Counted from the stretch's first letter, positions 34,478 to 43,020 are shown. The stretch is DNA of 64,000 nt from Nonomuraea wenchangensis (GCF_900111685.1 NZ_FOHX01000002.1:227721-291720), one strand, 5' to 3'. Notes: generated by a model from the letters alone, not told the origin. Numbers and translations are program-made.

Positions 34478-35679
34478 CAGGTCTCTCCAAGCCCGAGCAC
34501 GGGCAGCTCGACGGGGCCGCGCACCACGGGGGCGCGCCGCCGGTACACCGGCGTGCCGGACGGCCGCAGGTTCGGCCGCGCCTCGGCGAGGATCCGCAGC
34601 GCCACCTCGGCCTGCGCGCGCGCCAACAGGGCGGCGGGGAGATGGTGGAGCCCGCCCGCGAAGGTGAGCGGCTCCGGCTCGGCCTGCCGGTCGAGGCGGA
34701 AGCGGTCCGGCTCCGGGTGCCGGGTCTCGTCCCGGCCCGCGGCCGCGGTGATCATCACCAGGTGGCTGCCCGCCGGCAGTTCCGCTCCGGCCAGTTCGAC
34801 CGGGGCCGCGGCCACCCGGATCTCCGCCTGCACCGGCGGGTCGTACCGTAAGGTCTCCGCGACGGCCGCGGGCGCCAGGTCCGGGTCCCGGCACAGCGCC
34901 GCCCATCCGCCGGGCTCGGCCAGCAGCGCGTGGACCGCGTTGCCCACCAGGTGCGCGGTGGCCGGGACGGCGGCGACGGACAGCAGCACCCGTACGGCCC
35001 GGTCGGAGCTCTCCTTGGTTTCCGAGAGCCCGCCGAACAGCTCGTCGAGCCCGGCCACCGCGTCCTCGATCCGGCGGACCAGGGCCAGCGGCTGGGCGGC
35101 GAGCAGGGAGTCCTGCAGCGCCTCGGCGTCCGCGCAGAGCTCCGCGTAGCGCGGCAGCGCGGCGGCGGGAACCCCGAGCAGCGCGCCGGTGGCGGCGGTC
35201 GCCACCGGCCAGGCGTAGCCGGCCATGAGATCGTCGCCGGCGGCCCGGTCGAGGCGGGCCAGGCACTCCCGCTCGACGGTCTTGCGGTGGGCGGCCAGCG
35301 TCTCCGGGTCGACCAGGGGCTGCCAGTGGGGGCGCAGCCGCGCGTGCTCGTCGGCCTCGGCGCCCGGGGTGCCGTAGCCGTAGAAGGGCAGCGGCTGCTC
35401 GGCGGCCGGCGAGCCGTCCGGGCCCGCCATCCGCCATCGCGGGTCCGCCAGAACCTCGGCGATCACGCCGGGGTCCGCGGTCACCCGGCTTCCTGTCGTG
35501 CTGTGGTAGATCGGGCCCCGCTCACGGATCGCGGCGTAGAGGGGGTAGGGATCGTCGGCGCCGCGCAGGACCAGGGCGTAAGGGTCGCCCATGCTGCCCA
35601 GTACCCGCTGCATGGCGCGGGCGTTGAGCAGGCGCAGTCCCAACTCGTAGTCGGCTGCCGGGTTGGCGCCTTCGGGCAT
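34477..35679 (-). CDS. P450-like glycosyltransferase activator without heme ligand (DesVIII/EryCII family)
   Basis: A 400-residue protein with a cytochrome P450 fold. The helix-K motif ETLR is kept (near 275-278), but the heme loop reads FAGGLHHLPAALL, with no cysteine where FGxGxHxCxG is expected, and the I-helix lacks the acid/alcohol pair. This is the hallmark of the non-catalytic partners that activate DesVII/EryCIII-type glycosyltransferases, and the glycosyltransferase gene follows with a one-base overlap. The ATG at 35679 has GGTGGAGG four bases upstream. Leu277 is encoded by a rare TTA (34849-34851), so translation could depend on a bldA-like tRNA. Confidence 0.92.
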   Translation of the reverse strand: MPEGANPAADYELGLRLLNARAMQRVLGSMGDPYALVLRGADDPYPLYAAIRERGPIYHSTTGSRVTADPGVIAEVLADPRWRMAGPDGSPAAEQPLPFYGYGTPGAEADEHARLRPHWQPLVDPETLAAHRKTVERECLARLDRAAGDDLMAGYAWPVATAATGALLGVPAAALPRYAELCADAEALQDSLLAAQPLALVRRIEDAVAGLDELFGGLSETKESSDRAVRVLLSVAAVPATAHLVGNAVHALLAEPGGWAALCRDPDLAPAAVAETLRYDPPVQAEIRVAAAPVELAGAELPAGSHLVMITAAAGRDETRHPEPDRFRLDRQAEPEPLTFAGGLHHLPAALLARAQAEVALRILAEARPNLRPSGTPVYRRRAPVVRGPVELPVLGLGET

Positions 35680-35737
35680 GCTGCCTCCACCTAGCCGGCG
35701 ATCGTATCGACGCTCGCCACGGTAGAGGCGGACATTC

Positions 35738-35755
35738 CCCCTAGATCAACCCCTA
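35738..35755 (-). promoter_or_regulatory. Paired CCCCTA direct repeat upstream of the P450-like/glycosyltransferase operon
   Basis: Two CCCCTA copies begin at 35738 and 35750, a 12-base period, and lie 59-76 bases before the start at 35679. They are placed like an activator site just upstream of a promoter. The same pair appears before the PKS gene (27569) and in the regulator intergenic region (41889), always in the same orientation on the minus strand. Confidence 0.5.
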
Positions 35756-35762
35756 ATGGACC

Positions 35763-35802
35763 TCGCCCCGGCCCGGCGAACCACGTATGGGGGCCGGGGC
35801 GA
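35763..35802 (-). terminator. Hairpin downstream of the MFS exporter gene
   Basis: Two perfect 12-base arms, TCGCCCCGGCCC (35763-35774) and GGGCCGGGGCGA (35791-35802), enclose a 16-base loop. The hairpin begins 30 bases after the exporter stop codon. There is no T-run, as is common in actinomycetes. It separates the exporter transcript from the P450-like operon. Confidence 0.65.
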
Positions 35803-35831
35803 CCGGCAGGGGGAGCCCGCGCACCTGCGCC

Positions 35832-37388
35832 TCAGTGCGCCTCGGACACGCCGGGCTCCTCGCTGTCGGCGTGCTTGATGTCGGCGCGGCGCAGCGCGAC
35901 CAGCGCGACGGCGGCCAGCGCCAGCATGAGCGCCGCGGTCAGGTAGAGCGGCACCTGCATGCCGAGGGTGAACGCGGCCCGGGCCGCGTCGGCGAGCTGG
36001 GCGCCCAGCTGCCCCGGCAGGTCGGCGGCGATCCTGAGCGCCTCGGAGAGAGTCTGGGACGCCGCCGCGGTCTCCGTCTCCGGCACCCCCTGCGGCATCG
36101 TGTCCAGCAGCGTCCGGCTGTAGACGACGGTGCTGATCAGCCCCATGAGCGCGATGCCCATCGCGGTCCCCAGCTCCAGGCTGGTCTCCGACAGGGCGGA
36201 GGCCCGCGCGGACCTTTCCTGCGGCACGCTGCCGAGCACGATGTCCACCGCCACCGTGGCCACGATCCCGGTGCCCGCGCCCACCAGGATCATCCCCGGC
36301 ACCAGCACGGCCAGCCCGGAGTTCACCTGGACCTGCGACATGACCAGCAGGCCGACGGCCATGAGAAGGGGGCCGGCGGCGAAGACCAGACCGGGTCTGG
36401 CCCGCTGCGCGAGGTAGCCGGCGACCACCGCGGCGACGATCACCCCGACCCCGGCGGGCATCTGCCACAGCGCCGCGGGCAGCGGGCTCAGCATCAGCAC
36501 CTGCTGCAGGTACGGCGAGGCGAGGAAGGTCCCGCCGGTGAGGGCGAACATGACCAGCGCGTACCCTCCCACCGCGGTCGCGAAGACCGGCCGGCGGAAG
36601 AGGTCGATGTCGATCATCGGGTCGGCCCGCCGGCGCTGCTGGTACATCAGCGCCACACCGAAGCCGACGCCCCCGATGAGCGCGGCGAACGCCAGGATCG
36701 ACGGCCCCTCCAGGGCCAGCTGCTTCAGCCCGTAGATCAGGGGCAGCATCGCGGCCAGCGACAGCACCACGCCGAGCAGGTCGAAGCGGCCCTTGCGGGG
36801 GTCCCGGGACTCCGGCAGCACCATCGGCCCGGCGACCAGCAGCAGCAGCATGAACGGCACGTTGAGCAGGAAGACGGAGCCCCACCAGAAGTACTCCAGC
36901 AGGAAACCGCCCAGCGGCGGCCCCAGGACCACGCCTCCCGACGAGCCGGCGGTCCAGATGCCCACCGCCATCTTGCGCTGCCCGGGGTCCTGGAACAGCG
37001 TGCGGATGAGCGCCAGCGTGGACGGCATGAGGGTGGCGGCGCCGATGCCCAGCAGCGCCCGCGCGGCGATCAGCAACTCGGGCGTGCCGGCGTACGCGGC
37101 GGCGGCCGAGCCGATTCCGAAGAGCACGGCGCCGCCCAGCAGCACCCGCCGCCGGCCGATCCTGTCGCCCAACGCGCCCATCGGGATCAGCAGCCCGGCC
37201 AGCACGAACGTGTAGATGTCCATGATCCACAAGAGTTCCGAGGCGCCCGGCCTGAGCCCTTCGGTGATCCAGGGGACGGCGAGGAACAAGATCGTGATCG
37301 AGTTGGACAGCAAGATCACGGGGAGAGTGAGTACGACGAGACCGAGCCATTCGCGACGGCCCGCGATGGGGGGATTCATCTGCGTCAT
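35832..37388 (-). CDS. MFS drug exporter, DHA2 family (14 transmembrane segments)
   Basis: A 518-residue major facilitator protein. It shows the loop motif GALGDRIGRRRVLL after the second membrane segment and the DHA2-type motif GPPLGGFLLE in segment 5; hydrophobic stretches fit 14 segments. It probably exports the polyketide product or gives self-resistance. The gene is divergent from a TetR repressor gene, with an operator-like palindrome between them. I placed the start at the ATG at 37388; an ATG at 37400 would begin inside the palindrome. Confidence 0.93.
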   Translation of the reverse strand: MTQMNPPIAGRREWLGLVVLTLPVILLSNSITILFLAVPWITEGLRPGASELLWIMDIYTFVLAGLLIPMGALGDRIGRRRVLLGGAVLFGIGSAAAAYAGTPELLIAARALLGIGAATLMPSTLALIRTLFQDPGQRKMAVGIWTAGSSGGVVLGPPLGGFLLEYFWWGSVFLLNVPFMLLLLVAGPMVLPESRDPRKGRFDLLGVVLSLAAMLPLIYGLKQLALEGPSILAFAALIGGVGFGVALMYQQRRRADPMIDIDLFRRPVFATAVGGYALVMFALTGGTFLASPYLQQVLMLSPLPAALWQMPAGVGVIVAAVVAGYLAQRARPGLVFAAGPLLMAVGLLVMSQVQVNSGLAVLVPGMILVGAGTGIVATVAVDIVLGSVPQERSARASALSETSLELGTAMGIALMGLISTVVYSRTLLDTMPQGVPETETAAASQTLSEALRIAADLPGQLGAQLADAARAAFTLGMQVPLYLTAALMLALAAVALVALRRADIKHADSEEPGVSEAH

Positions 37389-37396
37389 GCCCAGAA

Positions 37397-37425
37397 TCAT
37401 ACAAGCGTACAGAACGGACGTATGA
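37397..37425. promoter_or_regulatory. TetR operator-like palindrome between exporter and repressor genes
   Basis: An imperfect 29-base palindrome with outer arms TCATAC and GTATGA, inner CGT/ACG halves and centre at 37411. Twenty of 29 positions are symmetric. It sits in the short divergent gap, so a bound TetR dimer pair could block both promoters. Low GC against the surroundings supports a promoter here. Confidence 0.7.
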
Positions 37426-37449
37426 ATGAAACGTGCTATGATCGTCATC

Positions 37450-38088
37450 ATGGGACACCGAGAGCAACTCCTTGAGGGCGCGAAGCGGTGCATCGTGGAG
37501 CGCGGTTACGCGCACACCACCGCCCGCCACATCAGCGCCGCCTCAGGGGCCAACCTCGCCTCCATCGGCTATCACTTCGGCTCCAAGGAGGCACTGCTTC
37601 GCGAGGCACTCATCGAGATGGTCCAGGACTGGACCGACCTGTGGCAGATCACCGTCCACAACGACGCGGTGGACCCGCTGGTGGGCTTCGAGAAGACCTG
37701 GCAGCAGATCGTCGACAGCTTCAAGAACAACCGCCCGCTGCTGGCGGCCAACTTCGAGGCGCTCACCATCGCCGAGCACGCGCCGGACCTGCGGGAGAGG
37801 CTCGGCATCGCGCTCGCGTCGGCCGCCGCCCCTGAGGGACTGGCCAAGCTGCTCGGCACGGACGAGGCGCTCGACGAGGAGTCCGCGCGCGCGGTGGGCC
37901 GGCTCTACCTCACCCTGCTCCAAGGGCTGATGGCGCAATGGCTGATCAATCCCGAACTGGTGTCCGTGACCGACCTGACCGACGGGCTGCGCGTGCTCCT
38001 CCGACAACCCCCGGTCCATCGGCGCGGGACCGATCCGTACCCCGTACGTGAGGCACTCGGCACCGCATCTCTGGCGAACAACAGTTGA
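37450..38088 (+). CDS. TetR-family transcriptional repressor
   Basis: A 212-residue regulator. The N-terminal helix-turn-helix is clear: TTARHISAASGANLASIGYHFGS (about residues 21-43), which ends in the family YHFGSKEALL element. The C-terminal ligand domain shows no recognisable subfamily. Divergent placement beside the exporter points to local control of efflux, with the polyketide or an intermediate as a likely ligand. I chose the ATG at 37450; an upstream ATG at 37426 adds eight residues and abuts the operator. Confidence 0.9.
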   Translation: MGHREQLLEGAKRCIVERGYAHTTARHISAASGANLASIGYHFGSKEALLREALIEMVQDWTDLWQITVHNDAVDPLVGFEKTWQQIVDSFKNNRPLLAANFEALTIAEHAPDLRERLGIALASAAAPEGLAKLLGTDEALDEESARAVGRLYLTLLQGLMAQWLINPELVSVTDLTDGLRVLLRQPPVHRRGTDPYPVREALGTASLANNS

Positions 38089-38109
38089 GTTGATTCTTGG
38101 GGGACTCCT

Positions 38110-38439
38110 GTGTTCCAAATGCTTCTTTCGTCGGTCACCGCGCCATCCACCCTCGTCGACAACTCCGACATCCCGGACCATTGGACCGGCCGCGACCTGC
38201 TGACCTCGGTCATCCTCTGGTACGGGCTCGATCCCGTGCTGGCCGCGCAGCGCGCGGAAGAGCTGCTCGGCCCCTGGGACCTGGCCGAGGCGGAGATCAC
38301 GCCGGTGCGCGAATACTCACCGGACATGATCAGGAAGATCAGCCTGCTGGTCACCCTTCTGCCGGAGCCGCAGCCGCTGGCGTTCGACACGCTGCTGAGC
38401 GACGCCGGCCACTCCTCGAAGTCCTGGATGAGCGTGTGA
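38110..38439 (+). CDS. Small protein of unknown function (109 residues)
   Basis: I do not recognise this protein. It starts with GTG at 38110, with TTGGGGGAC as the likely ribosome-binding site, and ends one base before the LAL regulator stop (tail to tail, no gap). It is soluble, acidic and helix-prone, with no signal peptide, no Cys pair and no known motif; a stretch LLTSVILWYGLDPVLAAQRA may be an amphipathic helix. It follows the TetR gene by 21 bases and is probably in the same transcript. A role in regulation or product handling is only a guess from position. Confidence 0.7.
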   Translation: MFQMLLSSVTAPSTLVDNSDIPDHWTGRDLLTSVILWYGLDPVLAAQRAEELLGPWDLAEAEITPVREYSPDMIRKISLLVTLLPEPQPLAFDTLLSDAGHSSKSWMSV

Positions 38440-41271
38440 TCAGCGCTCCGTCCCCCCGACCACCCGCCTCGGCTGGCCCACGCCGCGACCCGCCACACGG
38501 GACATGTCCGTCTCGCCCAGCCCCGTGCCCAGGGACAGCTCGGTCGGCAGGTCGGCGCGGCGCTTCACGTTGAGCTTCCGGTACACCCGGGTGAGGTGCT
38601 GCTCCACCGTGCTGACCGTGATGAACAGGCGCTCACTGATCTCCCTGTTGGTGTAGCCGAACGCGGCCAGCGCGGCGACGCGGCGCTCGGCGTCGCTGAG
38701 CGCCGCCGCCTCGCCCAGGTCGCCGCCGCCGTCCTCGTCGCGCGGCTGCAGCCGCGCGGACAGCGGGCCGGCCTCGCACGCCTTGGCGATCTGCTTGGCC
38801 CGCCGGGCCATCAACCGCGCCCGGGTGATGTCGCCGAGCTCCTGGTAGGCGTAGCTGAGATCCGCGTACGCCCAGCCGAGCTCCAGCAGGTCACCGGAGC
38901 GTTGCAGCAGCGTCATGGCCTCCTGCAGCCTCGCCGGCCGTTGCCGCAGCTCGGTGACCGACGCAAGCAGCCGCAACGCCCGGCCGTGCACCCGCGGATG
39001 GGTGCCGCCGGGTATGGACAACTGCTCCGTGATCTTCTGCCGCGCCTCCTCGGCCGCGCCGATCTGCAGGTACGTCCGGGCGATCGCGCAACGCCAGTCC
39101 GCGAGCGCGGGGATGTCGAGGTCCCACTCGCGCAGCAGCTCACCGCACTCGTGAAAGTCGCTCAACGCCGCCCGCGGGCGGTTGGTGGCGAGATAGTAGT
39201 CCCCTCTGGCCTGCAGGAAGAGCGGCCACAGCGTGGTTCGCGACATGTCGCCGGGAACCCCCCGCTTGATGATCTCCGCCGCCTCGTCCAGATCTCCCAT
39301 GGCGACGGCGGCCCGCAGCAGCACCATCAGCGGCAACCCGAGGATCACCCCCCAGCTCGTCCGCGACATCGCGCTCATGGCCTGCCGCGCGTACCGCCGG
39401 GCGTCGCCCAGCTCGCCGTGCTGCACGGCCAGCCACGAACGGATCGCGGCGAGGGCCGCCGTCCACCGTGGCAGCCCGCGTGCCGCCCCCTCGGTGCCGA
39501 GTTGCTCGCACCACCGCACCGCCTCCTGGTAGCGGCCCGTGTGGCTCAGGGCGAGCAGCGCGACGAAGACCGCCTCCGGCTCCGACTCGGCCAGGTTGCA
39601 GCTTTCCAGCAACTCCTGGGCGGCGCCGACGAAGTCCTCCTCGGCCTTGCCCAGCAGCAGGTTGCTCAGCGAGAACTCCCGGCCGGCCGGGCCGGCCTCG
39701 CCCACCGGCCCGTCCGCCTCGCCCCCGACGAACATGCCCGGGAAGATCAACCGGACCCACTCCCGGGTGAAACAGAGCCGGGAGTGCTCCCGTGACGGGC
39801 TGTCGCACGGGGGCGCCGTCCAGTCGTAGACGACGGCCGCGCGGCGGGTCCAGCCGTGCCACAGCAGATATCTGCTGAGAGCGCGGGAGTCCGCGGTCGT
39901 GAGCTGACCGCGCCCGTACGCGTCCTCCAGCGGAGCCAGGAAGCGCAGCGCGCCGGCCGGCCGATGGCACCAGTTCGCCTGGGCCAGCTCGGTCAGCATC
40001 GCCGCCCGCGCCGCTTCGTCGTCGCAGATGAGCCGGGCCAGCTCCAGGCAACTGATCGCGCGGTCCTGGTCGTCGTGCACGAGCGCCACCTGGGCGGCCT
40101 CGCGCAGCACCGCCACCATCCACGGCTCCGCCTCGGCCGGAGTGGCCGGGCTGGAGGCCAGCAGGTGGTCGGCGATGTCCCCCGGCTCGGCGCCGAGCTG
40201 ATACATGATGCGCGCCGCCCGCATGTACATCACGGACTGCCGGTCCGGGCTCAGATCCCGGAGCACGGCCCTGCGCATCGTCGGATGCCGGAACTGGCTT
40301 CCCCGCAGCAGCCCCGCCCCGTCCAGTGCCTCCAGCGCGGGGAGCACGTAGGCGGGCTTCACGCCGAGCAGTTGCGCCACCGAGCCCGTGCCGGCCGAGC
40401 GCCCGAGCAGGGCGACGCCGCGGGCCGTGTCCAGGATCCGCGGGTCCCAGCGGTGCAGGCAGGACAGGACCGCCTGGTGGAGATGGCGGCCGGCGCCCGG
40501 GTGGGAGCCCTCCGGCGACCAGCCGCCCTGCGCCACGTCCCAGTAGTCCTGCACCATGGCGTGCAGGAGCAAGGGGTTCCCGCCGCTCAGCCGGTGGTAC
40601 TCCGGTGCCAGCCGGGCGGCGGGCTCGGTGCCCACCGTGTCCCGGAGAAGTTCCTCCACCCCCGCCGGCGACAACCCGGCGACCCGCGCTATCACGCAGT
40701 TGGGCCGCCCGGTGAGCTCGGCGCTGAACAGCGAGTCCACCGAACGCCGCTGCGCCAGCGAGGTCACGGCCAGCAGCAGCGGCGCGTTCGCCATCCGCCG
40801 CTGGATGTAGAGCAGGGCCTGCAGGCTCGGGCCGTCCGCGTTGTGCACGTCATCGACGGACAGCAGGATCGGCTGCCGTTTGGTGAGCTCCACGAGAACA
40901 CCGCACAGCCGTGCCGCGACATTAGTGAGATTCTGTCCGATCAGCACAGGGTCAGGCACCCCGGAGATCCCGTTGACCGGCTCCGGGGCGAGCGTCTGCT
41001 CCACTTCGTCGGCCAACTCCGGAGGCAGCTCGGCAGATCGAAACAACTGTCCGAGAGTCCCCAAGGGAAACATTCGTTCCGCACGCGACCCGGCGCTTTT
41101 CATCAGAAGGAACCCGGCCGCGCCTGCCTCGTTTGCGCAGGTCTGCAGTAACGCACTCTTACCCATGGCGCCGAAACCGGTCATCACCATGACTCCGCCG
41201 GTCCCGCCCGCCGCCTTCTCCATAAGGTCACGGAAGTTTTCCAGTGCCTCTGCACGTTCGATGAGCTGCAT
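38440..41271 (-). CDS. LuxR-family LAL transcriptional regulator (probable pathway activator)
   Basis: A 943-residue regulator. The N-terminal ATPase has Walker A GFGAMGKS (residues 32-39) and Walker B ILLSVDDVHNAD (about 130-145); a long helical middle follows; the C-terminal LuxR helix-turn-helix is at about 850-915 (LSDAERRVAALAAFGYTN, then STVEQHLTRVYRKL). LAL proteins of this size are typical activators of macrolide and macrolactam clusters, and no other activator is seen here. The ATG at 41271 has GGAGG about eight bases upstream. Leu41, directly after Walker A, is a TTA codon (41149-41151), so bldA-type control is plausible. The last 25 or so residues are basic and unlike the family core. 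Confidence 0.93.
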   Translation of the reverse strand: MQLIERAEALENFRDLMEKAAGGTGGVMVMTGFGAMGKSALLQTCANEAGAAGFLLMKSAGSRAERMFPLGTLGQLFRSAELPPELADEVEQTLAPEPVNGISGVPDPVLIGQNLTNVAARLCGVLVELTKRQPILLSVDDVHNADGPSLQALLYIQRRMANAPLLLAVTSLAQRRSVDSLFSAELTGRPNCVIARVAGLSPAGVEELLRDTVGTEPAARLAPEYHRLSGGNPLLLHAMVQDYWDVAQGGWSPEGSHPGAGRHLHQAVLSCLHRWDPRILDTARGVALLGRSAGTGSVAQLLGVKPAYVLPALEALDGAGLLRGSQFRHPTMRRAVLRDLSPDRQSVMYMRAARIMYQLGAEPGDIADHLLASSPATPAEAEPWMVAVLREAAQVALVHDDQDRAISCLELARLICDDEAARAAMLTELAQANWCHRPAGALRFLAPLEDAYGRGQLTTADSRALSRYLLWHGWTRRAAVVYDWTAPPCDSPSREHSRLCFTREWVRLIFPGMFVGGEADGPVGEAGPAGREFSLSNLLLGKAEEDFVGAAQELLESCNLAESEPEAVFVALLALSHTGRYQEAVRWCEQLGTEGAARGLPRWTAALAAIRSWLAVQHGELGDARRYARQAMSAMSRTSWGVILGLPLMVLLRAAVAMGDLDEAAEIIKRGVPGDMSRTTLWPLFLQARGDYYLATNRPRAALSDFHECGELLREWDLDIPALADWRCAIARTYLQIGAAEEARQKITEQLSIPGGTHPRVHGRALRLLASVTELRQRPARLQEAMTLLQRSGDLLELGWAYADLSYAYQELGDITRARLMARRAKQIAKACEAGPLSARLQPRDEDGGGDLGEAAALSDAERRVAALAAFGYTNREISERLFITVSTVEQHLTRVYRKLNVKRRADLPTELSLGTGLGETDMSRVAGRGVGQPRRVVGGTER

Positions 41272-41637
41272 GGCCCACGCCTCCAGCCAGCCACCCTAGA
41301 CGTCGTTTCCCGATGTGTAACTTTCTTTTTCCAGCGGATTACAGCGATCCCCTCGGCGTACTTCCGCCGGGAGAAGGGATTGCGGGGCAGGGTGACACGC
41401 AGAGGACAGATGGATATTCGGCCGCCCAGGTTCTGACGTCGGGATGGTTGGTGCTGGTGCGCGGCCTGGCCGTCGCGGACGATGCGTGCCGGCCGGGGCG
41501 GGCCTCCCGCCCTTCCGGCGGCGGCCCCAGCGTGGCCGCCGCGAGCTTCATCTCGGCTTCGAGGCATGCCGACGACGCCACGGTCCTCTCGTCGGCGCGC
41601 CCGTCTCTCTCCCGCACGTGCGTGCCCCCGCAATCCT

Positions 41638-41666
41638 CTTCCTCCAGCACGTCATGCTGGAAGAAG
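41638..41666. repeat. Inverted repeat (hairpin or operator) in the regulator upstream region
   Basis: Arms CTTCCTCCAGCA and TGCTGGAAGAAG pair over 12 bases with one mismatch around a five-base loop (CGTCA). There is no T-run. It lies about 370 bases upstream of the regulator start, so it may be a protein-binding site or a terminator of a leader transcript. Confidence 0.55.
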
Positions 41667-41888
41667 GGCATAGAGTGCGATATTTGCCGGAGCATCCGGT
41701 TCACCGGCAATTGGCGATGTCACTATACGTAGTCACGAGTCCCCCGTCACCCCCGAGGATCGTCCTCCCCTTCCGACGCCACCCTGACAGGCTGCAGATT
41801 GTTCCTGCCATGATTCCTAACAGACTGGTTGAAGAGGGGATCTGTCGGACAACATGACGGCAGTATATGTGGGTAGATCACTTCTCGA

Positions 41889-41917
41889 CCCCTAACGCCC
41901 CCCCTATCTCCCCCCTC
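41889..41917 (-). promoter_or_regulatory. Triple CCCCTA-type direct repeat
   Basis: CCCCTA begins at 41889 and again at 41901, and CCCCTC at 41912, giving periods of 12 and 11 bases. The orientation matches the pairs before the PKS and glycosyltransferase operons. It sits about 620 bases upstream of the LAL gene on its coding strand and 160 bases before the plus-strand gene at 42076, so the target is unclear. Confidence 0.45.
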
Positions 41918-42075
41918 TTGTGATGAGTCAGATGGGACAACCGGCAGTTATCGTGAGAGTGACGTGAATCCTGCTCGCGTTCAGCGACCCGCACCCGGCG
42001 TTCACGGACCGCCTGCGGCGGTGGTCCCCGCTCGCCCCTGGAAGGGTGATCCCGTCGGGCCGTAGGATCAACCAC

Positions 42076-43020
42076 GTGGATCTTGACGAAACCGCCGCCC
42101 GGCTCGGGGTGCCCGTCGAGGACATCGATCGTGTGCACCGGCTCGCCGGCGACCGGCCATCGGCTCCGCTGCCCGCCAAGGCCGACGCACCCGCGCTCCT
42201 GCACCGGCTCGCGGTCCACCCGGACGACGCCGCCGAGATCATGGCGGGCTGGCCCGACCCCGGCTCTCCGCTGTGGACTCCGGAGCTGCGCTGGCTGCTC
42301 GACCGCTCGATCGCCCTGGTCCGCGCCGATCTCGGCGGCCACCTCTGGCTGCCGCCCGGCCCGGCGCTGCCGCGCGAGCGGGGCCCCGCCTGGCGGCACC
42401 TCTACGTGTACGCGTACCTGGCCCTGGTCGACGTCGTCATGACGTACCACCGCGACCACGGCATCGCCGACTCCGTGTCATGGGTGACCCTCGCGGACCT
42501 GGGCCGCAACCTCGTGATCGACCGGCGCATGCGCGGCGAGGGCTGGCCGGTCATGCAGAGCTGGCTGACGCTGCACGCGCGTGGCGTCGTCTACGAGCTG
42601 GGCCGGCTGCAACACCACCGCGGCGGCACCGCCATCGACCTGCACATCCCCGAGACAGGGCCGCTGGGTCCCGAGGCAGTGGAGGCGTCGCTCGACGCGG
42701 CCCGCGCCTTCTTCCCGCGCCACTTCCCCGACGAGCGCTACACGGAGTTCGCCTGCGGCTCGTGGCTGCTCGACCCACAACTACGCGAGTACCTGCCCGA
42801 GGACTCCAACATCGTCCGGTTCCAACGCAGGTTCGAGCTGGAGCCCTACCAGGAGCCGGAAGGGCAGGACGCCGACGTCGAGGTGCTGCGGTTCGTCTTC
42901 CGCACCCTGACCACGCCGCTCGACCAGCTGCCGCGCCGCACCGCGCTCCAGCGCGCGATCGTCGACCACCTGAAGGCCGGCCGCCATTGGCGCATCCGCC
43001 GCGGCAGCTTTCCTATGTAG
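42076..43020 (+). CDS. GNAT-like acyltransferase domain protein (tentative)
   Basis: A 314-residue protein. Its N-terminal half (PVEDIDRVHRLAG..., HPDDAAEIMAGWPD) and later segments (TGPLGPEAVEASLDAARAFF, FACGSWLLDPQL) look like the two-domain acyltransferase-like proteins of actinomycetes (NAT_N plus GNAT-like C-terminal domain). I assign this from memory of the pattern, and no catalytic residue can be named. There are no membrane segments or signal peptide. The GTG at 42076 has AGGA about eight bases upstream; a GTG at 42046 has a poorer site. It is followed after 170 bases by the membrane NTPase and may or may not belong to the polyketide cluster. Confidence 0.6.
   Translation: MDLDETAARLGVPVEDIDRVHRLAGDRPSAPLPAKADAPALLHRLAVHPDDAAEIMAGWPDPGSPLWTPELRWLLDRSIALVRADLGGHLWLPPGPALPRERGPAWRHLYVYAYLALVDVVMTYHRDHGIADSVSWVTLADLGRNLVIDRRMRGEGWPVMQSWLTLHARGVVYELGRLQHHRGGTAIDLHIPETGPLGPEAVEASLDAARAFFPRHFPDERYTEFACGSWLLDPQLREYLPEDSNIVRFQRRFELEPYQEPEGQDADVEVLRFVFRTLTTPLDQLPRRTALQRAIVDHLKAGRHWRIRRGSFPM

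Larger units (their letters stand above)
41272..42075. other. Long intergenic region upstream of the LAL regulator
   Basis: This 804-base stretch holds no convincing gene. Open frames at 41339-41710 (minus) and 41444-41857 (plus) lack a good start, known motifs or strong third-position GC. It contains a hairpin (41638-41666) and three CCCCTA-like boxes (41889-41917), is less GC-rich between about 41.65 and 41.95 kb, and should carry the promoters of the regulator and of the gene starting at 42076. Confidence 0.6.

Noticed and set aside
41339..41710. Possible 123-residue minus-strand gene in the regulator upstream region.
   Set aside because: No credible start signal, mixed codon use and no recognisable motif; the overlapping plus frames are equally open.
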